DNA from: Protula sp. h YS-2021
Lineage: Eukaryota; Annelida; Polychaeta; Sabellida; Serpulidae
Reading direction: 5' to 3'
Length of the DNA: 64,000 bases
Assembly (NCBI GenBank): GCA_949752745.1
Contig: OX457027.1
Coordinates: forward strand, 58,284,053-58,348,052
The notes under the pieces are model-generated. The model was not told the origin of the DNA. It did no database searches and was given only the letters and a program-made list of their open reading frames with translations. A program made the position numbers and the translations under genes. Below are positions 24,201 through 35,711 of this stretch, one piece after another (the stretch's first letter is position 1; each line of letters starts with the position of its first letter).

Positions 24201-26982
24201 TATGGATGCCCCCTTATCTCTAACGTAGTTCAGTAGCGCAACTTTTAACTGCAATAACAAAAAAATAACTAAATGGTCCTGACAGTTAGAATGAAATCTC
24301 AAACACAAGAAAGACGCTAATGTAAAAGTGCTGTTCTGTTGAGACACAGAGACACTTGCCTTTATCTGCTGCTTTTTGTTCAGTTCGTCTCGTTCAACCC
24401 TTTGCTTGTACTGTTTGTTCTTTTCTTGCTGGTTCTAATAACCATAACAAATATATTTTAAAAAAAGCATCCAAACGAAATGAAAAATGAAAAGCTTTAT
24501 GCAGTTGGTTTTCCACCCTCAACATGAAACTAGCAAAAGTATAGTGACAGGGTCCTTTTAACCGAGTCACACGATTTAGAGACAAAGAGTATTGACTTAG
24601 GAACCTTAGCAGCGGTCGGCCTAAAGAAAAACAAGGCTGACCTTGAGCTTGAGAACAAGGTCATCTCTCTGAGCGTTCCTCTCATGAAGCTCCCTAACTA
24701 ACGCCTGGTACTCGATCAAAGAACAAGTCTGGTTGAGATTTTCTTTATTTTCTGAATCTTCATCCTCAGATTCCTGAGAGTCATGCGGTGACATATCTGA
24801 GTCTGGAAAAATAGAAAAAAAATACTCGTTGTTTAAAAAATCTTATCCCAGCTAATTTAGATACGTACAGAATAAAATGAACAACTAAAAATAAATAAAA
24901 GAAGAAACAAGTACTAATAGACTGGGAATAGGGTAGAAGTTGAAAATGTCAACTTAGCAACCGAAATTTGCAAAGCCGCACTTTTTCAAGCCTAAAAAGT
25001 TTTGCCAAGTTTATTAATTTTACCGCCTCAGTAACTGTGCAAAAAAGTACATTTTAAGACATATTATTTTAAATGAACATTAAAGTGCTTAAGCTTTAAA
25101 AGTAAACAAGCGTCTACCATCAAAGCCGAGCTGAGCCTTCCAGATCTCGTTCCTGGAGGGAGACGGCCTGGCCACATCCCCCATCACCCGCGGGCTGAAT
25201 GTCATCGGCGTCTTGAACACCGGTTCTCCTTTCTGCGACAGTTAAAAAAAATATGCACTGGGGTCCGCAGAGAAAATCATTCTAACACACACACGAGAGG
25301 AGTATATTTTATATATTATTGCATCATAATTAAAGCAAAATAAAAATAATAATTAAAAATTCATTTCAGTTACAATATCTGTAGTGTAATATCTGAAAGG
25401 GTACAGCTTAAAATATTACACAATTAAAAACTGATTTTATTTTATTACCAATTTTGCGCTCTCAGTCTGCCCATTCATTTTAACATTTTTATACGCAGGA
25501 TAAAACCTTCTGTTATCTTGTCTTGTGTGACGCTCGTGTTGAGAGCTAATGAATGATTTTCATTAATATGTACTTCTTCAAATACATAAAACATCAGTCG
25601 CTTTATCCCTGTTATCTACCGTCTAATAAAGTTCCATGTGCTTTAAACAAAGGAAGCCTATAGGTAATTCTGAGGAAATAAATAATAATTGGGTAGAATC
25701 AATGTCTTTGCGTTCAAACAAACAGAATAACACCGATAATCTATGAATAATGAAGTAAAATGCAGAAATCTGAGGAAATAAGCAATAGTTGGATGGAATC
25801 AATGTCTGCGTTCAAACTAACAGATTAACACCGATAATCTATGAATAATGAAGTATGAATGAAGAAATCAATGACGTGTGAGGGACAATCAGACATCACA
25901 GATTATCATACTATTATACGCTCAATTGCCTTTTAGTTCCGAGAACTGCGTCCAGCTTTATAATAAATGCCACTGACCGTACAAAAAAGTGAGAATAACT
26001 TTCACCTGTTTAATCGGCAAAATAAAAACAATTTATTGACAACTGGCAGTGAAACACCATTTTGTTTATCCATGTTAAGTAACATGCCTTATGCAAATAA
26101 CAAGCGGACAGTGTTCTCATTTGCTCAACATTTGAATACAAAGAATCAATGTTGTAGATAAAGTGTCTTGAAAAAAAAACGTGATGCAGGTCATGGGCAA
26201 GTAACACGGCATCTCAAGGCGCCAGACTTCCTTTTCATTCAAGAATAGGCCGATACGGTTGAGGCTGTTTTTTATGCCCCCTAACATACACATAATAATA
26301 TCCAAGCAATGTGGTATGTGAACGTCACGAAAACGCACAAAAGTGTCCAAATCTGGTGTGTGAATAAAGCAAAATATTCGTTTATTCGAATTTGGTTTAA
26401 ATATGTGATAAATGGTGTTGAACCTAAGATCGGATTCTCGCAATAATTCGGTTTGACCGCGTCTGGATTAACGAGCTTCTACAGCACTCGACTTACAGTC
26501 GGTACTCATCCAGCAAGAGTTCAAGAACACCACAGTAAGCTAACCGACCCTCATACACACACACACGTACAACAGTTTCACATTTTGTTGTCTCGGAAAT
26601 AAAGTGCCATCGGGTTGATTTTTTTGTGAATTTTTTTTTATTTCGATCCCCTTATCAAATGAAACCGGTTAAAATCTAAACCTCAGAAGTCGCAAAAAAG
26701 AAATAATGCCCCAAGTGGAATAATTTTCTGGCTATTTTCTACTCAGTGTTTGAGGCACCACGAGACAGAGGCCATAACATTAACAATGATCCGCTTCGCA
26801 ACGCAGTGGGATGTCACACAACACTGTCTGTTAGTTAACGATAAGCTGCTTACCACTCTTCCAAAACAATGTTTCAAAAAGAAACTCACCAGCCCCGACT
26901 TGAGTTTGTCATTTCTCGGCGGTGTCGACCACGACTCGTTCTTTTGTGGTGTGTTCCGTAAGTTGTACTTATGATTCGACAT
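12011..26982 (-). CDS. KIFC3: KIFC3-type C-terminal-motor kinesin (kinesin-14), 19 exons
   Basis: Minus-end-directed microtubule motor; vertebrate KIFC3 acts in apical transport, Golgi positioning and at adherens junctions. Exons in transcript order: 26982-26890, 25232-25118, 24802-24642, 24434-24360, 24041-23924, 23636-23410, 21969-21814, 19429-19241, 19000-18527, 18225-18079, 16466-16188, 15850-15739, 15438-15257, 14955-14851, 13828-13580, 13380-13251, 12934-12737, 12491-12313, 12091-12011. Every phase joins, giving about 1,089 residues. Residues 1-120 are Ser/Pro-rich, about 100-700 are heptad-rich coiled coil, the neck is [17 protein letters not shown] near 716, and the motor follows: P-loop GQTGSGKT (14863-14886), switch I NEHSSRSH, switch [11 protein letters not shown], then [17 protein letters not shown]3-like features are SFELDRVFH and [18 protein letters not shown]. 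It is longer than human KIFC3 (about 830), mostly in the coiled coil. An upstream in-frame ATG at 27030 follows TTTTAG and could add 16 residues. The donor at 21813 (GTTCGT) is weak. The intron after 24360 starts with GC. Confidence 0.93.
16690..16960 (+). mobile_element. LINE 3' end fragment in a kinesin intron
   Basis: A plus-strand frame from about 16690 to a TAA at 16834-16836 encodes the conserved C-terminus of a non-LTR reverse transcriptase: [20 protein letters not shown], then [15 protein letters not shown]. It is followed by an AT-rich 3' region. It matches the ending style of CR1/L2/Jockey-like LINEs. The rest of the element is absent, as expected of a 5'-truncated insertion. Confidence 0.75.
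17269..17869. mobile_element. Possible hAT-like non-autonomous element
   Basis: The ends are inverted: GGGTTCGCGAT near 17270 and ATTGCGAACCC near 17856-17866. GGGTTCGC ends resemble hAT termini and the clearer element at 34179. No target duplication was confirmed and the interior is not recognised. Confidence 0.33.
20174..20352. mobile_element. Decayed pogo-like MITE (tentative)
   Basis: A TA-flanked 179-bp segment in a kinesin intron whose two ends carry inverted AACGAC-type repeats (GTTACAACGAC on the left, AATGTCGTTATT on the right). The outermost bases match poorly, so it is an old copy or a chance pairing. Confidence 0.35.
22430..23110. repeat. Diverged tandem repeat in a kinesin intron
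   Basis: The phrase TTTCAAATTTGG followed by a GTTCCC/GTTTCC motif occurs at about 22558 and 22690, about 132 bp apart. The surrounding text (CCGATCGGATTGCT, GCCGTCTGTCTG) resembles the diverged arrays at 46.5 and 51.5 kb. The 154-residue frame across it has no recognisable domain. Confidence 0.4.
25669..25870. repeat. Two-copy tandem duplication of about 98 bp
   Basis: The unit beginning TCTGAGGAAATAA and ending CTATGAATAATGAAGTA is present twice in a row with only a few differences. It lies in the first coding intron of the kinesin gene and has no visible function. Confidence 0.85.
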
Positions 26983-27059
26983 ATCGCTGCTGTTATTGTG
27001 GCTGTCACAGACTGCTTTAAACATATACATCTAAAACATGTCTAATTCCGTAGGCGGTG

Positions 27060-27689
27060 CTTTCCTCTATGTTTACGATTCACTGTAAAAATAAAGATGA
27101 AAAATCCAGCATCTTGTAATTGCTACAAATTGCATACTTAAAACAAATCATACTGGGGGAGGGAATACCAACGCTGTCCACTTATCTATGCAACTAGTTC
27201 TGTTTTGCTCTTTATTTCCTAATGAAGAGGTCACTTTTTAGACTATTTAATACAGGTTACGTAATCACGACAACACAACTTTTGAAATCTTATGGTTACA
27301 TCCGGGTATCTCACCTGGTCATCCAATCAGCTGCATTGTCTTGTTTTAAACTGATTCTCCACTTTGTTCTCAACTTGATACTGATCCATGCATAATCGAG
27401 TGGAGCTTCACGCGTTGTGGCGCATACTGGTTACACTAAAAATTATATTGGATATAATATCAAACTTCTATAAACACTTTTAAAATGCATAGTTATATAA
27501 GTAAATATTTTCATGGTCTTAAAAAGAAATTTACACTGATCTCACTACACAGCACGAGGGAGATATAGAAATACAACGTACGTAAGTAAACCCGACACTT
27601 ACGATAGTCAACTGGACCGCCGGGGTTTACTTGCCTTTCAGATGTTTCTTTTAGTGTATAACCTTCATACAATTTGATCCGTTATTATT

Positions 27690-27690
<1 letters not shown>
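27060..27690. other. Upstream region of the kinesin gene
   Basis: AT-rich DNA upstream of the first coding exon on the minus strand. A 5' UTR exon and promoter are expected here or further right, but no core promoter motif was convincing. Confidence 0.3.

Positions 27691-27694
<4 letters not shown>

Positions 27695-27748
<54 letters not shown>
27695..27748. repeat. (TA)n microsatellite
   Basis: TA dinucleotide run that directly abuts the pogo-like element at 27749. TA repeats resume at 28673-28688 on its other side, so the element inserted into the microsatellite. Confidence 0.97.
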
Positions 27749-27751
<3 letters not shown>

Positions 27752-28672
27752 CAGACCCCGCTTATCTCGAACAGGTCGGGACCGTGGAGATTTGTTCGAG
27801 ATAACCGAAGTTCGAGATATCCGAGGGTCTCGAGCTCGAGCATAAATATAGACATATAATGTACTTGTATGATATTGTATGTGTTATATATAGGTTTATA
27901 GTTATAAAATGGTTTCTTATTTGTTTAAAAGGACTAGAAATTCAAACTTTTTAATTTATATGAACAAAAAATGAAACGAATTCTTATTTAAGAATTTTAT
28001 TAACCATAAACGATTGTTTAAAGTGATAATGAAACGCTGAAGCCAGTGGTTATTTATACTCAATTCGGATGATATAAATTCAAAAAGTCAAGCCCTACAA
28101 AGCGATTTTTGCACAAGACCTCATCTTTCATCTGATACACATGAAAGGGAAGGGGTAATGTTCCAATTGCAATTCAGTTTGACAACTAATCAACGCTACC
28201 CAGCAGACCAGAGTCCATAATGCCATCATCGTTGATTTGACCAATTAGCCGGATTAAGTTAAAAGGGCATAAGTTCCATTGATGTTCTTAAGTCATGACT
28301 TGTATCGTCTAACAACCTACTGATCTATTGAATTAAAGACACAATAGGTTTGACAAGTTCTCAACTGTGTTCATCTCAACCGGAGTCAATGGTGCTACAT
28401 TGTGAACGCCAATTCATGATCATAACAAGCATGAAAGGGCTTACTTTCCATTGATGTCCTATGATGTTTTTGAACAATAATCATGAATGCAAACTGTGGG
28501 TCTGAGACAAAATTTGAAATTTTGGGGGGTCAAAATGTGTTCGAGATAAAAATAGTTCGAGATAAGCGAGGATTATAAGACTTATATAAGGAAAAAACGT
28601 CGGGACCGAGAGATTTGTTCGAGATAAGCGGGAGTTCGAGATATCCGAGTTCGAGATAAGTGGGGTCTACTG
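27749..28672. mobile_element. pogo/Tigger-like non-autonomous element (924 bp)
   Basis: Terminal inverted repeats: the left end reads CAGCAGACCCCGCTTATCTC and the right end, reversed, CAGTAGACCCCACTTATCTC. GTTCGAGATA-type repeats follow inside both ends. It is flanked by TA within a TA microsatellite. The interior has no transposase frame. The ends are typical of animal Tigger-type MITEs. Confidence 0.88.
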
Positions 28673-28689
28673 TATATATATATATATAT

Positions 28690-31600
28690 CATAAATTCGC
28701 TGCTCACCGTTTCATCAATTTCAATTCAAAGAGTACCGAGCAATATATCAAAGAAAAAAGAATTATTAAAACAACCGACAACAGTACATTTGTCAATGAA
28801 GACACTGTTAATAATTTTAAAAATAAATTAAGGATGTAAATCTGTATGTTGTTATGTTGTTATTCATTTCAAGTCTTTTGCACAAGTGACTTTTTAATCT
28901 TTTGAACTAAACTTCAAAAACGCTGGACGTTGTGAAAAACTTATTATCATGCTTAAAAAGAAAAGAATCCCATTCTTTTTACGAACATTATTTTTTTTCC
29001 CCACTGTCAAACTCCGGTTAGCCCGTGTGGAAATGTCAGGTGGAGTCTCCGAAAGAACCCGATCCAGGGACTCAAGGCATTAGTTCTACGGGCAATCGGC
29101 TGACGGCTGACACAGAACACTGCGTGTGCATGCGTCTTTGATCGTCTGCTCAATTCATTATTAATACACGACGCCACTTAAAGAATATAGGCATTATTTC
29201 ATCATTTCATGAAAGCATTCAATGAGAGGTAAACACTGGTCCCCCGTTAAATCCATATTTAAACCTCACAAAGCCGGTAAACTGAGCTGGCTTATCGAGC
29301 AAAAAAAAACACCGAATACAAACCAAACACATCCAATATGTTCTGCAAACATAACCAGATACAAGCATTGACCTTAAACAGTAACTATTCTTCTGCGGAA
29401 CGAATGATACAGGATTTACCCGGTGGAATAACACCAGGCACAAGAACACAAGGACACACGTACTTCCTACTGGGATTTTTAATAGACATACGCCGAAATT
29501 AAAGAAAGGAAAGGAAACATTGGCAGAATCTTTCGTTCTCAAAAAATACTTTAAGACACTTCATACAGGCATTCAATAAACCCTTTTTCCGTCAACGGTC
29601 AAATGCCGCAAAATAAGTTATTAATGGGATTATTGTTAACAATAAACTTATAATCTCCAGTCAATATTTTTTTGTTTGGCATGTGAACATATGGTGATTT
29701 TTGTGATAACTTTAGAAATTGTCATATTATGCTTCATTGAAATTGTCATATTATGAGTCTGATCTAACTGACTAATAATCTTTAGCAATGAAGTAATTCG
29801 ATAAAACAGTTTTTTTTTGCACTGAATCTTAATCGCAAATGGTTGGGTCAAAAGTAATCAAACAGATGCAAACAGACCACACCTTGCAATTATATCCAAA
29901 ATGGGCGTTAAAAGCCAGAAAAATCACGATCTTTCTCACCCCCTTACATTAATACCTCAAGAAGGAGAAGACAAGTTGTTATAAAATTTTACATACTCTC
30001 GTTCAATGATTCGTGGCCGGGGACTATTATCCGCAAAGGTCTAGGTCACAAAGCATCATCAGCAGGACTGAGACAGTTAGCAGGGACCCACGGGTACCTG
30101 AACGATGTTTCGGATACCCGGACCCAAAAATCTGTCCCCGACTCAGCCCTTATCATCAAGGATCAAAATGGCGCAGCTCCCTAGGCCTGGGACCCGCAGA
30201 TGAAAATCTGAATAGTAAATTGCTCTGCTGAGCTCGTTGCTGCAAACCCATTTAAGTGAATCTACTTAAAAAAAGGAACCGAAGAATCATTTCTGAGGCA
30301 TGGTTGCTGAGGCCTTTATATGTTACTAGCGTAGATTTAAACAACGGTTGCCGCACTGGTAGCCAGTAAAGATCGATCAGAGACAGGGTTACGAGGTTGG
30401 ATTAGATTTTTAAACTCCTCTTCTCAATCGTGCTGCAGCATGTTATCCAAAATACTTTGCCAACAGCATGCAGTTCCGCTTCTTTTGAAGTGATTGCGAA
30501 AGAAAATTTTTTGATCATCACGTTGGCATGATAGGTCCGAAAATCTTCAGTTGATATAATTTTGTTCACACAGTTGGGCATTATTTTCTTGATATTCCAC
30601 TCGCACTATTCCGCTACGTCTGCCCTCAGCTGAGCATTGTGGGAATCAGGATTCAACACTTCTTGCAACTGCGTGTCATCGGCAGAAAGACAGCGCAATA
30701 TTATGAAGAGAAGCATTCCAGATCTGAGTTCTCTGCCGAGGGGCCAAGACACGATCCCTGAGGTACAGCTGTGACCTATTAATAACAACACACTGCGTTC
30801 TATTTACGAGATGCGATTTGAAGCATTTACCTTCCAATGACGTGAGGATGCTGACTCTTTGATTATCCGACTCCTAAAAAGGTCACCAACAATAGTTATT
30901 GTTAGAAGCGTCGTTTCGACGGTGTGATATCGAGTGAGTTCAGTGATCTGTAGAACCGTCTACCAGAACTCCTTTCCCGACTTCGCTCATTTTCAAAGGA
31001 ATTGTAAGTTTGACAGTCCACTGTAATTCGCGAAGTCCTTATTTGCATCCTTTTTTATATTAAAAGAAAAAACTACAGCATAAAAGAGGACCCCTTGGAT
31101 ACATTAATGTAAATGTGACAGTGATTCAACAAAAGGCTGTTTTTCATTGTTTGTACTTTTTGCCGATCCTAAAAAACCCTTGCAGAGGACCACCCATGCG
31201 CGATCGGGTGGAACGATCGGGTTAAGCTCTAAGAGGAGTAGGGTTTTAAGAAGGTCTAACCACACGGCATCTGCTCACTAGGGGTCGGCGCTCAGAGTGC
31301 TTGTACTGGACCACACTTGACTATAAATGGCTAATCTAAAATTCTGGCGTTCGCTATGACACATCGATTTTCTACAAGGCACACGAATTTCCTAAATAAC
31401 ACCCATTTTTGAGCATGCACCATTATATTTTCTAAAAATAATATCCACAATGTGCATGTCTATCACAAAGTTAGTGCTATGTACCCGTACAGAACATTCA
31501 GCTGCCTCATCCAGCTTTGTGAGACACAGTGATACAAACACTGCGAACTAAATTCAACGGGTTTCGTGGCAATGAAACGCTGCGCTGAAATCTAAATATC

Positions 31601-32280
31601 TTACCCTAGAAGATTCTCAACCTATTTATAATGTGTTTTAGCATCTACTAACCAGAAAGTGAGTCTTTCTAGAGGCGGTCTACAAATTATCAGGGGTCTT
31701 GATAAATTATATTTTGTCACACTTTTTTTACTCCGAGGGTTACTGGGGAAGGACAAATTTGTCTTATCAGTTTTAAAAGTATTCTTAGCGACCCAGTTCT
31801 CAGACTCGTTTGACCGCCGTAGACTGAACAAATATTCTTCTAATAGCTAAAATTTTCGTCTGTCCTTCATTTCCAAACGTGCATACTAATTTTAGTAAAC
31901 GAAAAATTACTTGCCTTTTACTAATATATTTTCTATTGTTGATCATAAAGTATGAAGGCTTCTGTTTTCATGTTAAATGTGGGGTAACCCCACATTTTTT
32001 TGATCAGCTGTTCCAAGAAGGCACTCAGTGCCAGTGACCTAATGTTATTAACAAAAAAAACAAAAGAAAACAAACCCCCCCCCCCCAAAAAAAAAAAAAA
32101 AAAACAAACAAACAAAAAAACAAACAAACAAACAAAAAAAAAAAAAAAAAAAAAAACGCAATTGCATTTTACATTTGATTCAGTGGATGTGCAAACGTGG
32201 TGCTATGAAACCATTTTTTGCGAAGATTAACGCAAAGATGTCCTTACCCACGGTAGTATAGTCACAGATCAGTCTGTAGG
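28690..32280. other. No gene recognised
   Basis: AT-rich DNA with frames of at most about 107 residues, none with a domain. Around 30010-30240 the base composition is locally more balanced and a 72-residue frame is open, but it has no recognisable motif or splice context. An A-rich run lies at about 32053-32156. Confidence 0.4.
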
Positions 32281-32286
32281 AATTCG

Positions 32287-32463
32287 CTTTAAAACCCTCG
32301 TTAATTCGTCCCCGGTTATTTCGTTTCCCCGCTTTATTCGTACTCATATTTGGGTCCCAGTTTCTCTATTTCATACCAGTTTCCCCCCGGATAATTCGTT
32401 CACCCGGTTAATGCGTACCAAATTTCCCGGTCCCGCGTGATACCGATTAACGAGGGGCTACTG
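32287..32463. mobile_element. pogo-like MITE with CCTCGTTAAT ends
   Basis: The right end reversed reads CAGTAGCCCCTCGTTAATCG and the left begins AAACCCTCGTTAATTCG. Internal phrases such as GGATAATTCGTTC and TTATTTCGTTTCC repeat the theme. The right flank is TA; the extreme left terminus has decayed. Ends resemble the element at 60625. Confidence 0.68.
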
Positions 32464-33223
32464 TAATGGCCAGGACACGGTTTGCAATACGCACAGTTGT
32501 GGCCATATTCTGAGCTTTCAATTGAAACCGGTGAACTGCAAAGCCCATATTACAAAGTAAAGCGATGTGTTTATCCTGTGGAAAATGGTAAGAAATGTTA
32601 ATTAATACACAATAAGCCGATGTATGCCATTAATCGCGATGTTATTTATTGGTTTCAACTGTTTTATCTTTACCGGTTTTACATTTTCCATTATTCAAAT
32701 GTTTGATTGCTCTAATAATTTTGACGGCTAAAAACTTACTTTTAAGTATACTAAAAATACCATATTTTAACTCCTAATTAGTGAGTCCAACACATTTTAT
32801 ATCTGCCGCAAATCTCAACATTTCAGAGAAATTCCAATATCTGCATTTAATTGTTAATAAAAATAAATTGAAAAAGCAAATGCCTTTGCAAAGTAGCTTT
32901 TAAAATGCATATCAAGCTGATATTTCACGCTTTTGTTGAACATCTTGTAGATTTGGGTAACTGCGCAAAATGTTCACTGATTACCAATTTTCAATTAAGC
33001 TAATTTTTTGGGAAATATAGGCAACTTTTCGTTAAAAAAAAGGCATTATTTCTACTATGTGTGCCTGAGCTCTGTGACTGGATAACAGTCGACACTCTTT
33101 CTAATTGCATGTTTCAAATAAAACTGGATTTTGTTAACAAGCCAGGATTCTAGTGTAGAAAACACAGAGAAACAAAAAAAAATACTAGAAGTGGATTTTC
33201 TCTACCATGGCTTATCTATGAAG

Positions 33224-33694
33224 CAGGGCAAAAAGTTTACTTTTCAGCCCTGGGTCCTGCGGGACCCCGACCTCTGAAACCAGGGGGTTCCGAGGCTGAG
33301 TGGTGGGGTCCCGACATTTTCGGGCAATAAAGAAAGTTAAATTGTATGAAATCAATTTTATTGCAACAATAATAAACTCGATTAGTGATATCATGCAAAT
33401 CACAAACCTACTATTTCTAACAACAAAAAAGAAACACTGAAGGATGCTACATTAAGCAATGAAAAAAATCAATCATTTTCGATCTTAGCGGTGATAATGA
33501 ATAGTTGCTGAATTAATGCTGCCGACTATGCAGGCCATTACGCTCTCTTATAAGTTAGTCTGCACTGTGACACAGGTAACTTGCAAGAGAACGCCGCCTT
33601 TTTTTCTGGGGTCCCCCGCGACCCCAGGGTCAAATTCCAGGGGTTCCGAGCCGACTAACAGGGGTCCCCGGGACCCCGAGAACTTACTGCCCTG
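33224..33694. mobile_element. hAT-like MITE with CAGGGCA ends
   Basis: The left end CAGGGCAAAAAGTTTACTTT and the reversed right end CAGGGCAGTAAGTTCTCGG are related. GC-rich subterminal blocks (GGGACCCCGAC, GGGGTTCCGAG) also face each other. CAGGG ends are usual for hAT elements. The flanks do not give a clean 8-bp duplication. Confidence 0.6.
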
Positions 33695-34178
33695 TAAAGT
33701 GTCAAACCTTTACTGGAGTGAGGAAAACTTATTTACCACATTATTATAATGGGTTTCTAACACGAAAAGAGCGCTATATCTAGTTCAAGGTGATTTTGGT
33801 GTATTTCTCCACTGATTTCTATGTTCTAAATCCCTCTGCTTCTATGTTTATTATCCAAAAACTGCTCCCAGAAGTAGCACACTACAAACTTTCCACGCAC
33901 CGCTTCAAATCCTCGCTATATATCGATAAGTAAGTTAACTACGCTCGCTTTGTGCGAAATTCAACGATCCACAAATCTTTATTGGCATTTGATAAAGGAA
34001 TGATATACAACTTCTGTTTTAAGCTTTCTTTAAAAGAAAATAATGCGGAAATAATAATCCGCAAATATCCCGCAATAACTGACATTTGTTTTTATACAGG
34101 GGGCATAGTTTATTACATGAAGAATTAACACTAATTTTTGCAGTTATACACTAAAACCTTTTGAACTTATACCTGGTA

Positions 34179-34336
34179 CAGGGTTCGCACTGGTGGGGTT
34201 TTTGTCCACTTTTTGGGCATTTTTTAACGAAATGACTCACTTTTTCGGAACTCACCGAGTCTTTCTGGACCCAACTGAGTCACACTTTCCTTTTTTTTTT
34301 TTTACTCACTTTCCTGAGAACCCAGCGCGAACCCTG
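34179..34336. mobile_element. hAT-type MITE with 6-bp target duplication
   Basis: A 158-bp element with ends CAGGGTTCGCACTGG and CCCAGCGCGAACCCTG, inverted to each other. CTGGTA lies immediately on both sides, a perfect 6-base direct repeat. Repeated ACTCACTTT phrases fill the inside. Confidence 0.8.
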
Positions 34337-34417
34337 CTGGTATATAAAAAGAATGGGAGAAATTAAAAGTTAAGTATTGTGGGTGTACAAAATAATTTTG
34401 CACCTAATTCTGTATCT

Positions 34418-35172
34418 GCCGTTCCTCGGAACATATGAAGTTGACCCCTTAGTGAAAAAATGGAAGGCTTCGTAGCTCTGACAGAGCTATATATGATGTT
34501 ATATTCGGCAAGTCAGAGCTGACTCGGAGCCACTTCCCTGGGTGAAAACAATTTTGATTTGTTAAGTAACACAACACACGGGACAAAACGGTTGACAAAC
34601 TTGTAATGTTTAATCTGGCTTATTAAGTTTATTCATAATTAAAGATTTTGTTGTCACCAATAAACCAAATCACACTTTGGGCGTTCCCAATAAAAATGCG
34701 CAAAATTTCTGCGTTTCGAACAAAAATAACCGCTTAAAAATGAAAGAAATGATAGAAAGATTTCGCCTAAATGTCAAATTTCTCTTGCACCAAACAGCAC
34801 ACGTGTTTTTAACAACCCGTATGCTATTTTAAAAAATTATTTAAAGTTTTAGCAAATAGTTTCAAGTTTCAATTTCTTTTATGTTCTAAGTATAAGCTGT
34901 TTTGCGATATTTCTTCTATATTTTTCTATCATTTCTTTCATTTCTTTACCCGGTTCCCTCGCAGTCGAAATTCAAAATTCTGGCGCATTTTATTCGAAAC
35001 TCCAAAAGTGTGATTTGGCTTATTACGATCTACTCCAACAAATTCTTTCTCCGCTCCCTCTAGCTCCCAGTCAGCTCTGACTTGTATCACATCGTATATC
35101 TCTCTGTCAGAGCTACGAAGCCTTCCATTGTTCCACTAATAGGGGTCAACTTCATATGTTCTGAGGCACGAA
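34418..35172. mobile_element. Long palindromic fold-back element
   Basis: Two arms of roughly 300-350 bp are inverted copies, for example AACATATGAAGTTGACCCC on the left and GGGGTCAACTTCATATGTT on the right, then GGAAGGCTTCGTAGCTCTGA against its complement near 35100. The arms meet at a short spacer around 34800-34860. No coding frame is present. RNA or single-stranded DNA from it would form one large hairpin. Confidence 0.82.
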
Positions 35173-35711
35173 TCCTGCATACCAGCCCCTATTATTCAAA
35201 CATCTACAGAAAGTTCATGCCCAATATACCCTTTTTGTAAAACAGGTACAGTTTTTAGTGAGCTGTATATCTTTTATTTGTTCATAAAAGTGCAGAAAAG
35301 TTGTCAAATGTTTGTTTACATTCTGGCTTTAAATGTCACGTGACCAAAGTCAAGGGACCGAAAATTTAAATAAAGGGGTTGTAGTTTATTTGTAAAATGT
35401 ATATTAAAATAGTTGATGGATGCAGAATTACGTATAGATTTATTTTGTACATCCACAATATTTGACTTTTTGTTTTTACGTTCTTTTTGAAATATCAATT
35501 TAAAAGTTTTTTGGTTTGTAATTGCAAAAATTATTGTTATTTTTTCACGTAATAAAGTATGCTCCCTGTATACAAACAGATGTCAATTATTGCGGGAGAT
35601 TTGCGGTTATTTCCGTATTATTTTCTTTTAAAGAAAGCGTAACACAGAAGTTGTATATGATTACCGTTGTACTTTGAGGGCCTTTAGCAAATGCCAATAA
35701 AGAGGTATCTA

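Noticed and set aside
29219..29542. 107-codon minus-strand frame
   Set aside because: Composition is hydrophobic and cysteine-rich but matches no family, and no neighbouring exon or splice pattern supports it.
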